Part shown: positions 36,286-45,643 of the stretch, piece by piece
Layout of the letters: each line of letters starts with the position of its first letter
Position numbering within the stretch: the first letter of the stretch is position 1
Origin: Paenibacillus sp. PvR098
Lineage (GTDB): Bacteria > Bacillota > Bacilli > Paenibacillales > NBRC-103111
NCBI RefSeq assembly: GCF_017833255.1
Contig: NZ_JAFIBU010000001.1
Coordinates: 496,001-560,000, forward strand
DNA: 64,000 bases
Reading direction: 5' to 3'
The notes under the pieces: model-generated
The model's database searches: none
The model's input: the letters and a program-made list of their open reading frames with translations, nothing else
Told to the model about the DNA's origin: nothing
Position numbers and translations under genes: made by a program

Positions 36286-36772
36286 CAATAAGTCGCTGCT
36301 CACCGGACTCGGCGCCGGTCTGATTCTGGGTGCGGTGCTTTTGCAATTGATGAATACAGTATCTTCAACAGCAGTGCCGGGTCCGAACCTGGAAGAATTG
36401 AACCTAACGGAGTTGAAGGAACTGGCGTCAGTACATTTTCAGGTGTATGATGAGGATCAAAAAGTATACGATCAAGCCCAATTGGACGCTTTAGTATTAC
36501 AGAAGCTTCAGCAAGAGAAAGAAAAGCAGGCGGCTGAGCCGCAGCCAGCGGCCCCCGAGCCGGTTAAAGAAACCTACATTTACGTGGCAAGTGGTCTGAG
36601 AGCGGGAAACGTGGCAGATATGCTTATGAGGAGTGGCGTCATCACGGACAGAAAAGCATTCGAGGACGAAATGCGCGCCAAACGATTAAATGATAAAATT
36701 GTTCCTGGTGTTCATGTGTTTAAGAGCCCGGTTGAGCTTTCCGAGGTCATCGTCAACCTGACAACACGGTAG
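36278..36772 (+). CDS. MltG/YceG-like membrane-anchored protein (short)
   Basis: 164 aa, with an N-terminal membrane helix (about residues 8-28), a Glu/Gln/Pro-rich linker and a C-terminal segment, VASGLRAGNVADMLMRSGVI then IVPGVHVFKSP, that resembles the LysM-like lead domain of MltG. The transglycosylase catalytic domain is absent, so enzyme activity is unlikely; a peptidoglycan-binding or anchoring role is inferred. ATG 36278 is inside the preceding gene with GGAGGAG upstream. It is the last gene of the cluster. Confidence 0.7.
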   Translation: MLNNKSLLTGLGAGLILGAVLLQLMNTVSSTAVPGPNLEELNLTELKELASVHFQVYDEDQKVYDQAQLDALVLQKLQQEKEKQAAEPQPAAPEPVKETYIYVASGLRAGNVADMLMRSGVITDRKAFEDEMRAKRLNDKIVPGVHVFKSPVELSEVIVNLTTR

Positions 36773-36830
36773 GAGCAGATACCGCTGATAGGGGCCAATT
36801 TTGTCATTTTGAGGATGAAAAACGCGGGTG

Positions 36831-36859
36831 TTGCATACGAATGTCAGTTATGGTATAGT
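36831..36859 (+). promoter_or_regulatory. Sigma-A promoter of rpsB
   Basis: TTGCAT (36831-36836), 17-bp spacer, TATAGT (36854-36859). This is the first strong housekeeping promoter after fla/che. No terminator is obvious between 36773 and 36830, so fla/che transcripts may run into rpsB. Confidence 0.75.
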
Positions 36860-36865
36860 AATTGT

Positions 36866-37030
36866 CGGTGTTAAAATCCACACGCTGATTAATTCCAGCA
36901 AGGGTGCTTCCATTGCAGCCGCAGCAGCGCTATGTCGTGATCGCAGTTGGCAATATTACGGAGTTTTGCTGAGAAGATGAGATTGGCGGAGGAAGCCAAA
37001 AAAAACCAAAATTAGAGGAGGTGCGTGAGG
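36866..37030 (+). promoter_or_regulatory. rpsB 5' leader, possibly structured
   Basis: About 165 nt between the likely start site and rpsB. Short complements include ATTGC (36912-36916) with GCAAT (36950-36954), and TTGGC (36983-36987) with GCCAA (36995-36999). Such a long leader could hold an S2 autoregulatory element, but I cannot match it to a known family. Confidence 0.35.
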
Positions 37031-37729
37031 ATGGCAGTAATCTCCATGAAACAGCTGCTTGAAGCTGGGGTACACTTCGGTCATCAAACCCGTCGTTGGA
37101 ATCCGAAAATGGATCGTTACATCTTCACCGAAAGAAACGGAATTTATATCATTGACCTGCAAAAAACGGTCAAAAAAGTTGAGGAAGCTTATAACTTCGT
37201 CAAATCAGTTGCTGGAGAGAACGGTACAATCTTGTTCGTAGGAACGAAGAAGCAAGCGCAAGATTCCGTTAAGGAAGAAGCAGAGCGCTGTGGAATGTAC
37301 TTTATCAACCAACGTTGGCTCGGCGGTACGCTGACGAACTTCAAAACCATCGAAATCCGGATCAACCGTCTGCACGAACTGGAAAGATGGGAAGAGGACG
37401 GTACGTTCGAAGTGCTTCCTAAGAAAGAAGTTATCATCCTTCGTAAGGAAAAAGATCGTCTCGAGAAATTCTTGGGCGGTATTAAAAATATGAAAGGTTT
37501 GCCGAGCGCTCTGTTCGTCATCGACCCTCGTAAAGAGCGGATCGCTGTTGCTGAAGCTCGCAAGCTGGGTATTCCAATCGTCGGTATTGTTGATACAAAC
37601 TGTGATCCGGACGAAATCGACTATGTCATTCCGGGTAACGACGATGCTATCCGTGCAGTGAAATTGCTGACAGCTAAAATGGCTGATGCAGTAATTGAAG
37701 CGCACCAAGGCGAACAAACAACAGCCTAA
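37031..37729 (+). CDS. rpsB: 30S ribosomal protein S2
   Basis: Small-subunit protein, 232 aa. It begins [20 protein letters not shown], then [20 protein letters not shown] and the S2 block [22 protein letters not shown] 37031 follows GAGGAGGTG (37015-37023); GTG 37025 is within reach but would add VR and is unlikely. A terminator separates it from tsf. Confidence 0.97.
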   Translation: MAVISMKQLLEAGVHFGHQTRRWNPKMDRYIFTERNGIYIIDLQKTVKKVEEAYNFVKSVAGENGTILFVGTKKQAQDSVKEEAERCGMYFINQRWLGGTLTNFKTIEIRINRLHELERWEEDGTFEVLPKKEVIILRKEKDRLEKFLGGIKNMKGLPSALFVIDPRKERIAVAEARKLGIPIVGIVDTNCDPDEIDYVIPGNDDAIRAVKLLTAKMADAVIEAHQGEQTTA

Positions 37730-37745
37730 TTGATTAAATACATGA

Positions 37746-37789
37746 AAGGGTGGTTTGAAGGTGAAAAATCCTTTCACCGCCCTTTTTTT
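37746..37789 (+). terminator. Terminator/attenuator between rpsB and tsf
   Basis: AGGGTGG near 37747-37753 pairs with CCGCCCT (37777-37783), with an inner helix GAAGG/CCTTTC, then seven T (37783-37789). No promoter follows before tsf, so it should attenuate rather than end transcription. Confidence 0.82.
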
Positions 37790-37821
37790 AGGGTACATAA
37801 TGATCTCGAGGAGGCCAAATC

Positions 37822-38472
37822 ATGGCAGTTAATGCAGCAGCAGTAAAAGAATTACGTGAGAAAACCGGAGCAGGCATGCTCGATTGCAAAAAAGCATTAG
37901 AGGAAGCAAACGGAGATTTGACGAAAGCGGCTGAAATCCTTCGTGAGAAAGGTTTGTCGGCAGCTGCAAACAAAGCTGGCCGGATTGCAACTGAAGGTGT
38001 TGTGGAATCCTATATTCATGCCGGCGGAAGAATCGGCGTCCTGGTTGAAGTGAACTGCGAAACGGACTTTGTTGCCAAAACAGATTCCTTTAAAGAATTC
38101 GCTCGCGACGTCGCAATGCAAATCGCAGCAGCGAATCCGCAATATGTTCGCCGTGAGGAAGTTCCGCAAGAGGCATTGGATAAAGAACGGGAAATTTTGA
38201 AGAACCAAGCTTTGAACGAAGGCAAACCGGCTAACATCGTAGAAAAAATGGTAGAAGGTCGCATGAGCAAGTTCTACGAAGAGTTCTGCTTGCTGGAGCA
38301 ATCCTTCATTAAAGATCCGGACAAAACAATCAATGCTCTTCTAAATGAAAAGGTAGCAACGATCGGGGAGAACATTTCGATCCGCCGCTTCGTTCGTTAC
38401 GAGCTCGGAGAAGGCCTTGAGAAGAAACAAGAGAACTTCGCTGAAGAAGTCATGTCACAAGTTAAGCATTAA
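37822..38472 (+). CDS. tsf: Elongation factor Ts
   Basis: Guanine-nucleotide exchange factor for EF-Tu. It is 216 aa, the short type found in some Paenibacillaceae and thermophiles (B. subtilis has 293), so the dimerisation region is reduced. The N-terminus has [19 protein letters not shown], then [19 protein letters not shown]. The end, [19 protein letters not shown], is the usual EF-Ts C-terminus, so it is complete. ATG 37822 follows GAGGAGG. Confidence 0.95.
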   Translation: MAVNAAAVKELREKTGAGMLDCKKALEEANGDLTKAAEILREKGLSAAANKAGRIATEGVVESYIHAGGRIGVLVEVNCETDFVAKTDSFKEFARDVAMQIAAANPQYVRREEVPQEALDKEREILKNQALNEGKPANIVEKMVEGRMSKFYEEFCLLEQSFIKDPDKTINALLNEKVATIGENISIRRFVRYELGEGLEKKQENFAEEVMSQVKH

Positions 38473-38498
38473 AATAAGTTCATAAGCATGATAACGTG

Positions 38499-39295
<797 letters not shown>

Positions 39296-39296
39296 T

Positions 39297-39851
39297 ATGC
39301 CTCAATCGATCAAGAAAAATGCGGAAGACCGTATGGAAAAAGCGATTGGCGCGCTGAAGAAGGAGCTGGCTTCGCTGCGTGCGGGACGCGCGACACCGGC
39401 ACTGCTCGATCGCGTACAGGTAGAGTACTACGGTGCAATGACTCCGGTGAGCCAACTGGCCAATATCAACACGCCGGATTCCCGAACGCTGATGATTCAA
39501 CCTTGGGACAAAAGCTCTGTTTCCGCTATTGAGAAAGCGATCATGAAATCGGATCTAGGACTTACGCCTTCCAATGACGGCAGTTCGATTCGTATCGTTA
39601 TTCCTGCATTGACAGAAGAGCGTCGTGCTGAGCTGGTTAAAATGACGAAAAAATTCGGCGAGGAAGCGAAAGTAGCCATCCGTAATATTCGCCGCGATGC
39701 CAACGACGATATCAAGAAACTGGAAAAAACAGGAATATCGGAAGATGAATCCCGTCGTCATCAAGAGGATATCCAGAAGTTTACAGATAAGAATATTGCT
39801 GAAGTGGATAAAGTTCTCGCAGCCAAAGAAAAAGAAATTATGGAAGTGTAA
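39297..39851 (+). CDS. frr: Ribosome recycling factor
   Basis: Splits post-termination ribosomes with EF-G. It is 184 aa. It has [20 protein letters not shown] and the C-terminal block [21 protein letters not shown] 39297 is 1 bp after the pyrH stop, with AAAGGGAG upstream inside pyrH; coupled to pyrH. Confidence 0.97.
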   Translation: MPQSIKKNAEDRMEKAIGALKKELASLRAGRATPALLDRVQVEYYGAMTPVSQLANINTPDSRTLMIQPWDKSSVSAIEKAIMKSDLGLTPSNDGSSIRIVIPALTEERRAELVKMTKKFGEEAKVAIRNIRRDANDDIKKLEKTGISEDESRRHQEDIQKFTDKNIAEVDKVLAAKEKEIMEV

Positions 39852-39856
39852 TTGGT

Positions 39857-39884
39857 AAAGACCCCCTTATATGAGGGGGCTTTT
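39857..39884 (+). terminator. Terminator-like hairpin between frr and uppS
   Basis: CCCCCT (39862-39867) pairs with AGGGGG (39874-39879), extended by AAAG/CTTT flanks. The T run is short (TTTT, 39881-39884). A bidirectional or partial terminator; no promoter follows before uppS. Confidence 0.68.
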
Positions 39885-39908
39885 AGTCTTTCCTGATGGG
39901 GGATTAGC

Positions 39909-40676
39909 ATGATACCTTTCAAGAAATGGTTTGGAAGCAAACCGGAGGGTGAGGATTTCGCCCGGCAGCTTGATGCAGATAATATTCCGAACCATGTTGC
40001 TGTCATTATGGATGGTAACGGTCGCTGGGCGCAAAAGAGGGGACTGCCGCGGGTTGCCGGACACCATTCCGGAATGAAAAACGTAAAGAGAATCACGATG
40101 GCGGCAAACAGCATTGGTGTACAAGTGCTGACGGTGTATGCCTTTTCCACGGAAAACTGGAAGCGGCCTAAAGAAGAAGTCGACTATTTGATGAAGCTTC
40201 CGCTTGAATTTTTCCCCAAGGAAATTGACGAATTGATAGCCAACAACGTCCAAATTCGTATGACCGGCTGGCAGGAAGGTCTTCCGGATTATACGCTTAA
40301 AGCGATTCAAGACGCTATCGATCAGACGAAACGGAATACAGGCCTTATCTTAAATTTTGCGCTGAACTACGGCAGCCGGAAAGAGATGTTAAGAGGGATC
40401 CGACAGCTTGTACAGGATGCGAATGAGAATAAAGTGAATCCGGACGGAATCGATGAAACCATGTTCGCCAAATATTTGCTGACCGATCCGCTCCCGGACC
40501 CCGATCTGTTAATTCGAACAAGCGGGGAGAAGCGCATCAGTAATTTTATGCTGTGGCAGCTTGCCTATTCGGAGCTGTGGTTTACGGATCTTTGCTGGCC
40601 TGAGTTTACTGAGCGGCACTTCTATGAAGCGATTCTGGAATACCAGCGTCGGGCCAGAAGATACGGCGGTTTGTAG
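39909..40676 (+). CDS. uppS: Isoprenyl transferase (undecaprenyl diphosphate synthase)
   Basis: Cis-prenyltransferase that makes the C55 lipid carrier for cell wall. It is 255 aa. Asp35 in VIMDGNGRWAQKRGLPR is the Mg-binding catalytic residue; YAFSTENWKRP and RTSGEKRISNFMLWQ are family signatures. ATG 39909 follows GGGGGATTAGC. It starts the uppS-cdsA-dxr-rseP envelope/isoprenoid block. Confidence 0.97.
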   Translation: MIPFKKWFGSKPEGEDFARQLDADNIPNHVAVIMDGNGRWAQKRGLPRVAGHHSGMKNVKRITMAANSIGVQVLTVYAFSTENWKRPKEEVDYLMKLPLEFFPKEIDELIANNVQIRMTGWQEGLPDYTLKAIQDAIDQTKRNTGLILNFALNYGSRKEMLRGIRQLVQDANENKVNPDGIDETMFAKYLLTDPLPDPDLLIRTSGEKRISNFMLWQLAYSELWFTDLCWPEFTERHFYEAILEYQRRARRYGGL

Positions 40677-40694
40677 TGCAATGGAGGAATGGAA

Positions 40695-41483
40695 TTGAAG
40701 CAGAGAATCGTCACAGGACTCATCGCAGGGATCGGTTTTTTCATCATGCTGTACTTGGGCGGTTATTGGTTTGCCGGGCTACTTTTGGTATTGTCGATGA
40801 TCGGTTACGATGAGTTTCTGCGTATGAACGCGCTAAAGGGAAATAAAACCATTGAATTGCTCGGCTTCTTAGGTGTGTTTTGCCTTACTCTTCAGTGGCA
40901 GAATACAGGAATCACTCCAAGTCATCTGGTCTGGTTGTTTATGTTCCTGTTTATGGCCGCGACGGTCATTTCCAAAAACAAAATAACGATAGACCATATC
41001 GCCATGGCTTTTATCGGCATGGTATATATCGGTATCGGCTTTCATTATATGATAGCGACTAGAAATATGGCGGAGAACGGAATTTTTTGGACGCTGCTAG
41101 TTTTTTTCTGTATCTGGTCGACCGATTCCGGTGCCTATTTTGTTGGATCGAAGGTGGGGAAGACACCGCTTTGGCCGACAATCAGCCCAAAAAAAACAGT
41201 GGAAGGCGCGATCGGCGGAATAGTGATTTCGATCCTCGTCGCGCTGGCTTTCGCTTGGTATAGGCCTGAGCTTCTCCATTATGTGCAGGCTGCCTGGATC
41301 GGTATCGTCATTGCCGTTGCAGGTCAGCTGGGAGACCTGATTCAATCCGCATACAAACGGGTGAAAGGCATCAAGGACACGGGTGCGATCTTGCCGGGTC
41401 ACGGTGGTGTCTTGGATCGTACAGACAGCTGGATGATCGTCTTTCCGCTTCTCCACATCCTGTCATTGATTCCTCATGCATAA
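40695..41483 (+). CDS. cdsA: Phosphatidate cytidylyltransferase
   Basis: Makes CDP-diacylglycerol from phosphatidate and CTP; integral membrane protein. From TTG 40695 it is 262 aa with about seven helices. The signature SAYKRVKGIKDTGAILPGHG is at about residues 210-230. TTG 40695 is 6 bases after GGAGGA (40683-40688); ATG 40689 touches that site. Confidence 0.94.
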   Translation: MKQRIVTGLIAGIGFFIMLYLGGYWFAGLLLVLSMIGYDEFLRMNALKGNKTIELLGFLGVFCLTLQWQNTGITPSHLVWLFMFLFMAATVISKNKITIDHIAMAFIGMVYIGIGFHYMIATRNMAENGIFWTLLVFFCIWSTDSGAYFVGSKVGKTPLWPTISPKKTVEGAIGGIVISILVALAFAWYRPELLHYVQAAWIGIVIAVAGQLGDLIQSAYKRVKGIKDTGAILPGHGGVLDRTDSWMIVFPLLHILSLIPHA

Positions 41484-41504
41484 ATTAGCCGGAGGTATAC
41501 AGTT

Positions 41505-42656
41505 GTGAAAAAAATCAGCATCCTGGGCTCCACGGGCTCTATCGGTACGCAAACGCTGGATGTCGTTTCTCATTATCCAGAGCAGTACACGGTGGAAGGC
41601 TTGTCGGGAGGATATAACATAAAGCTATTGGCGGAGCAAATCCGGCGGTTCCGCCCTCGCAAGGCTTCGGTGGCGACAAAGGAGCTGGCGGAGCGGTTGT
41701 CGCTGGAAATTCCTTCAGATGTGCAGCTATTTTATGGTGAAGAGGGACTCGTCGAGATCGCCGCAGGCACGGAGGCTGAGTTTGTCGTCACCGCGGTTGT
41801 AGGTAGTCAAGGCTTACAACCTACACTTGCCGCGATCGAAGCGGGGAAGCATATTGGGCTTGCCAATAAAGAAACGTTGGTCAGTGCCGGACACCTGGTC
41901 ACGGAGCTCGCTAATCGCAGCGGCGTGCAGCTGCTGCCGATCGACAGCGAGCATTCCGCTATTTTCCAGTGTCTGCAGGGCGAAAGCCGAGAACAAATAC
42001 ATAAGATTACGCTGACCGCTTCCGGCGGCAGCTTTAGGGACCGTTCCCGCGACGAATTGCAAAACGTAACGGTAGAAGATGCGCTAAAGCATCCGAATTG
42101 GGCCATGGGCGCTAAAATTACGATCGATTCGGCGACAATGGTCAATAAAGGCTTGGAAGTAATCGAGGCCCGTTGGCTATTCGGACTGTCGTACGATCAG
42201 ATTGAAGTGCTGATTCATCCCGAGAGCATCATTCATTCCTATGTAGAGTTCGAGGATTACAGCATCATCGCACAGATGGGACTTCCAGATATGCGTGTGC
42301 CGATTCAATATGCGCTTACGTATCCGAACCGGCAGAGAACGCCTGGCGATCGACTGCGGCTTGCTGATATCGGAAAGCTGCATTTTCGGGAAATGGATTT
42401 CGGAAGATATCCTTGTCTGCGTATGGCTTATGAAAGCGGAAGAGCCGGCGGTTCCATGCCGACAGTGTATAATGCAGCCAATGAAGTTGCAGTGGAGCGT
42501 TTCTTGAAAAGGGAGATTTCTTTCCTTGAGATTGAGCGCGTAATTGAAGAGGTGATGGCGGAGCACGAGCTTGTCGCATTCCCTGACTTACGGGCAATCC
42601 TTGATATCGATCAATGGGCAAGGATTACTGCTCGGAATATACCGTCACGGCAATAG
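41505..42656 (+). CDS. dxr: 1-deoxy-D-xylulose 5-phosphate reductoisomerase
   Basis: First committed enzyme of the MEP isoprenoid pathway (DXP + NADPH to MEP). It is 383 aa. The NADPH site GSTGSIG is at residues 8-14. The metal site is in LLPIDSEHSAIFQCL, and SGGSFRD and IDSATMVNKGLEVIEA are conserved. GTG 41505 follows CCGGAGGTA. A 168-bp gap to rseP follows. Confidence 0.97.
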   Translation: MKKISILGSTGSIGTQTLDVVSHYPEQYTVEGLSGGYNIKLLAEQIRRFRPRKASVATKELAERLSLEIPSDVQLFYGEEGLVEIAAGTEAEFVVTAVVGSQGLQPTLAAIEAGKHIGLANKETLVSAGHLVTELANRSGVQLLPIDSEHSAIFQCLQGESREQIHKITLTASGGSFRDRSRDELQNVTVEDALKHPNWAMGAKITIDSATMVNKGLEVIEARWLFGLSYDQIEVLIHPESIIHSYVEFEDYSIIAQMGLPDMRVPIQYALTYPNRQRTPGDRLRLADIGKLHFREMDFGRYPCLRMAYESGRAGGSMPTVYNAANEVAVERFLKREISFLEIERVIEEVMAEHELVAFPDLRAILDIDQWARITARNIPSRQ

Positions 42657-42824
42657 CGACAAAGGTGATGCAGCAAGCATCTTTCCGGTATACTGATCAT
42701 AGGTTCATATCACGGTCGGCTTGTATTCCTTTTATCATTAATGTTAATCTTAAGATGAGGAAAACGCCATACCACTATGTATTTTCTGATGTGAACATTC
42801 GTGCTTAAGGAGGCCGTAAAAGCA
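42657..42824 (+). other. dxr-rseP spacer
   Basis: 168 bp without a convincing gene. The only promoter-like sequence is weak: TTGTAT (42721-42726), 18 bp, TAATCT (42745-42750). Co-transcription of rseP from upstream is likely, possibly helped by this site. Confidence 0.4.
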
Positions 42825-44084
42825 TTGTCGACGCTGCAGAATATATTTCAAATTGTGCTCTTGTTTTTTGTTCTCGTATCGATACATGAGTGGGGACATT
42901 TTTATTTCGCGAAACGTGCCGGTATCTTGGTCAGGGAGTTTGCAATAGGTTTCGGCCCTAAGCTGCTGTCCTTCAAACGGGATGAGACAAGATATACGCT
43001 GCGTCTGCTACCGATCGGCGGTTTTGTAAGAATGGCCGGGGAAGACCCGGAGATCGTTCAGATTAACCCTGGACAGCGTATAGCCGTTCTGCTGAAGGAC
43101 GATCGAGTCACCCACATTTATTTGAACGAGTTCGACCGTCGGGCTGGTAGTCTAGAAGGTGTGGTCGAACAAATCGATTTGGAGAAAGAGCTGTTTGTTC
43201 GTCTTGACATTGACGGTGAAATACAACGGTTTGCGGTTCATCCACAAGCGATGATGGTGAGCAAGGATAACGAAACGCAAATCGCTCCATGGGATCGCCA
43301 ATTTGGTAGTAAAACGGTAGGTCAGCGGGCACTATCGATATTTGCGGGGCCGTTGATGAACTTTATCTTGGCGTTCGTCCTGTTTGTTACCGTTGTATTT
43401 GTTGCTGGCGTGCCGCATAAGGTTAAGATTGCAGATACGATGCCGGGATCCGCTGCTCAGAATGCCGGCCTTCAATCTGGTGACTTGATCGTGAATGTGA
43501 ACGGTGTGGAGATTGGGGCAGAACGCAGCAAGCTGACTTCGCTCATTCAAAACTCTGTGAGCAAACCCATGGTATGGACGATTGAACGAAATGGAGAGAA
43601 AATCCAGAAGAATGTGACGCCAGCGGTAGACCAAGACGGTGTCATTCGTGTCGGCGTCACGCTCATTGCCGAGACAAGGCCTGCTACCGTAACGGAAGGA
43701 TTTACTAACGGCTGGAAGAGTCTTTCTTCTGCCACTATGCTTATATTGGATGGATTCGGCAAGCTGGCTACGCTGCAGTTCAAGATGGACGATCTGGGAG
43801 GTCCCGTGAGGATCGTTGAATTTACTAGTGAGCAGGCTAGCGCTGGATGGGCGCAGTATATTTCATGGACCGCCATTATGAGTCTCTATTTGGGGCTATT
43901 CAACCTGCTGCCGATTCCGGCGTTGGACGGAAGTCGCCTTGTTTTCCTAGGGCTTGAAGCGCTGCGCGGCAAACCGGTCGATCCTAGCCGTGAGAGCATG
44001 GTTCATTTCGTCGGATTTGCTATGCTAATGCTGCTTATGATAGCCGTAACGTATAACGATATATTACGATTGATCAACGGGTAA
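42825..44084 (+). CDS. rseP: RIP site-2 metalloprotease RseP (RasP)
   Basis: Intramembrane zinc protease that cleaves anti-sigma factors and leftover signal peptides. From TTG 42825 it is 419 aa. The zinc motif is HEWGH (residues 21-25) in the first helix; NLLPIPALDGSRL is the second metal motif. A PDZ domain lies at about 200-275. TTG 42825 follows AAGGAGG (42806-42812), which is inside the longer GTG 42801 reading and so decides the start. Confidence 0.94.
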   Translation: MSTLQNIFQIVLLFFVLVSIHEWGHFYFAKRAGILVREFAIGFGPKLLSFKRDETRYTLRLLPIGGFVRMAGEDPEIVQINPGQRIAVLLKDDRVTHIYLNEFDRRAGSLEGVVEQIDLEKELFVRLDIDGEIQRFAVHPQAMMVSKDNETQIAPWDRQFGSKTVGQRALSIFAGPLMNFILAFVLFVTVVFVAGVPHKVKIADTMPGSAAQNAGLQSGDLIVNVNGVEIGAERSKLTSLIQNSVSKPMVWTIERNGEKIQKNVTPAVDQDGVIRVGVTLIAETRPATVTEGFTNGWKSLSSATMLILDGFGKLATLQFKMDDLGGPVRIVEFTSEQASAGWAQYISWTAIMSLYLGLFNLLPIPALDGSRLVFLGLEALRGKPVDPSRESMVHFVGFAMLMLLMIAVTYNDILRLING

Positions 44085-44117
44085 CGAACTGCCTTCTGTA
44101 GGGGGAGAAACATAATT

Positions 44118-45575
44118 ATGTCAAATTCAAAACAGGAAAAGCAATTTGTAAAGGAAATTACGCCGCAAAGCGAGGATTTCTCGCGCTGGTATATCGATAC
44201 AATCAAAAAAGCGGATCTGATGAGCTATTCTCCGGTCCGCGGCTGTATCGTATTTAAACCGGACGGCTATGAGATTTGGGAGCACATTCAGAGGGAACTT
44301 GACGGAAGGTTCAAAGAAACCGGGCACCGCAACGCATATTTCCCTATGTTTATTCCGGAGAGCTTCTTTCAGAAGGAAAAAGAACATGTCGAAGGCTTTA
44401 ACCCGGAGCTGCCTTGGGTAACTGAAGCTGGCGGAGAGAAACTGGAGGAGCGGCTTGCCATTCGCCCGACGTCGGAAACGATGATTGGACATATGTATTC
44501 CGAGTGGATTAACTCTTATCGGGACCTGCCGCTGCTCATTAACCAGTGGGCTAACGTCGTTCGGTGGGAAAAGCGTACCCTACCGTTTCTGCGTACGACC
44601 GAATTTCTTTGGCAGGAAGGTCATACGGCACATGAGGACGAGCTGGACGCACGTAAAGAAACGATGCAGATGCTGGAAATTTACCGTGATTTTGCGGAAA
44701 ATTTTCTTGCGATTCCCGTTATCATGGGACAAAAAACGCCTTCCGAGAAATTCGCCGGAGCCGTTGATACGTATTCTATCGAAGCTATGATGAAGGACGG
44801 AAAAGCAGTACAAGCCGGAACCTCTCATTATTTGGGTACAAACTTTGCAGTAGCATTTGACATCAAATATTTGGATCGGGAAAACCAGCATCAATTTTGC
44901 CACACCACTTCATGGGGCGTTAGCACCCGGTTGATCGGCGCGTTGATTATGGTACACGGAGACGACCGTGGGCTGGCTCTGCCGCCAAAAGTCGCTCCGA
45001 CGCAGGTCGTTATGATTCCAATCGGACCACCCAAAACACGCGATCAGGTGGTCGGTCGGGTAAACGAGCTTTATGATCAGCTGAAGAAGGCTGGTGTGCG
45101 TGTGAAAGTGGATGACCGCCCCGATCAAAGCCCGGGTTGGAAATTCAATGAATACGAAATGCGTGGAGTTCCGGTTCGCGTCGAACTCGGACCGCGTGAT
45201 ATGGAGAATGGTCAAGTGGTATTAGTTTCCCGGATTACCGGCGAGAAGCGTATGGTGGCCCAAGACCAATTTTTAGCAGAAGTCCAAAAGCTATTGACGG
45301 AGACGCAGCAGGAAATGTATGATCGAGCCAAGCGCTTCCGAGATGAAAGTATGACGGAAGCAGACTCGATGGATGAGCTGAAGTCGTTCCTCGAACTGAA
45401 ACGGGGCTTCGCGCTGTCCGGCTGGTGCGGTTCGAACGCTTGCGAAGCGCACGTGAAGGAAGAAACAGGCGCCACGAGCCGAAATATTCCATTCGAGCCT
45501 AGCACGACCAAAACCAAATGCCTCGTCTGTGGTTCGGAAGCCAAGCATACCGTCTTGTTCGGACGAGCTTACTGA
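44118..45575 (+). CDS. proS: Prolyl-tRNA synthetase, archaeal/eukaryotic (short) type
   Basis: Charges tRNA-Pro. It is 485 aa and lacks the bacterial INS editing insert. Class II motifs: RPTSETMIGHMYSEWINSYR near 118-137, RTTEFLWQEGHTAH, and GWGVSTRLIGALIMVHGDD-type motif 3 (seen as SWGVSTRLIGALIMVHGDDR). The C-terminal domain has CGSNACEAHVKEETGATSR and CLVCGSEA, the zinc-type extension. It holds the rseP-polC slot where B. subtilis has the bacterial-type ProS. Confidence 0.94.
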   Translation: MSNSKQEKQFVKEITPQSEDFSRWYIDTIKKADLMSYSPVRGCIVFKPDGYEIWEHIQRELDGRFKETGHRNAYFPMFIPESFFQKEKEHVEGFNPELPWVTEAGGEKLEERLAIRPTSETMIGHMYSEWINSYRDLPLLINQWANVVRWEKRTLPFLRTTEFLWQEGHTAHEDELDARKETMQMLEIYRDFAENFLAIPVIMGQKTPSEKFAGAVDTYSIEAMMKDGKAVQAGTSHYLGTNFAVAFDIKYLDRENQHQFCHTTSWGVSTRLIGALIMVHGDDRGLALPPKVAPTQVVMIPIGPPKTRDQVVGRVNELYDQLKKAGVRVKVDDRPDQSPGWKFNEYEMRGVPVRVELGPRDMENGQVVLVSRITGEKRMVAQDQFLAEVQKLLTETQQEMYDRAKRFRDESMTEADSMDELKSFLELKRGFALSGWCGSNACEAHVKEETGATSRNIPFEPSTTKTKCLVCGSEAKHTVLFGRAY

Positions 45576-45591
45576 AATACGAAACTAATAA

Positions 45592-45628
45592 AAATTAGGG
45601 GTTTGTCCATACAAGCCCCTAATTTTTT
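45592..45628 (+). terminator. Strong terminator between proS and polC
   Basis: AAATTAGGGGTTTGT, loop CCAT, and ACAAGCCCCTAATTT form a 15-bp stem with one wobble, ending in TTTTTT (45623-45628). polC starts 16 bp later with only its ribosome site between, so polC must rely on read-through or on a promoter inside proS. Confidence 0.92.
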
Positions 45629-45643
45629 ACATAGGAGGTCAAG

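Noticed and set aside
42614..42808. 64-codon + frame across the dxr-rseP spacer
   Set aside because: Begins inside dxr in another frame without a ribosome site, and has no recognisable features.
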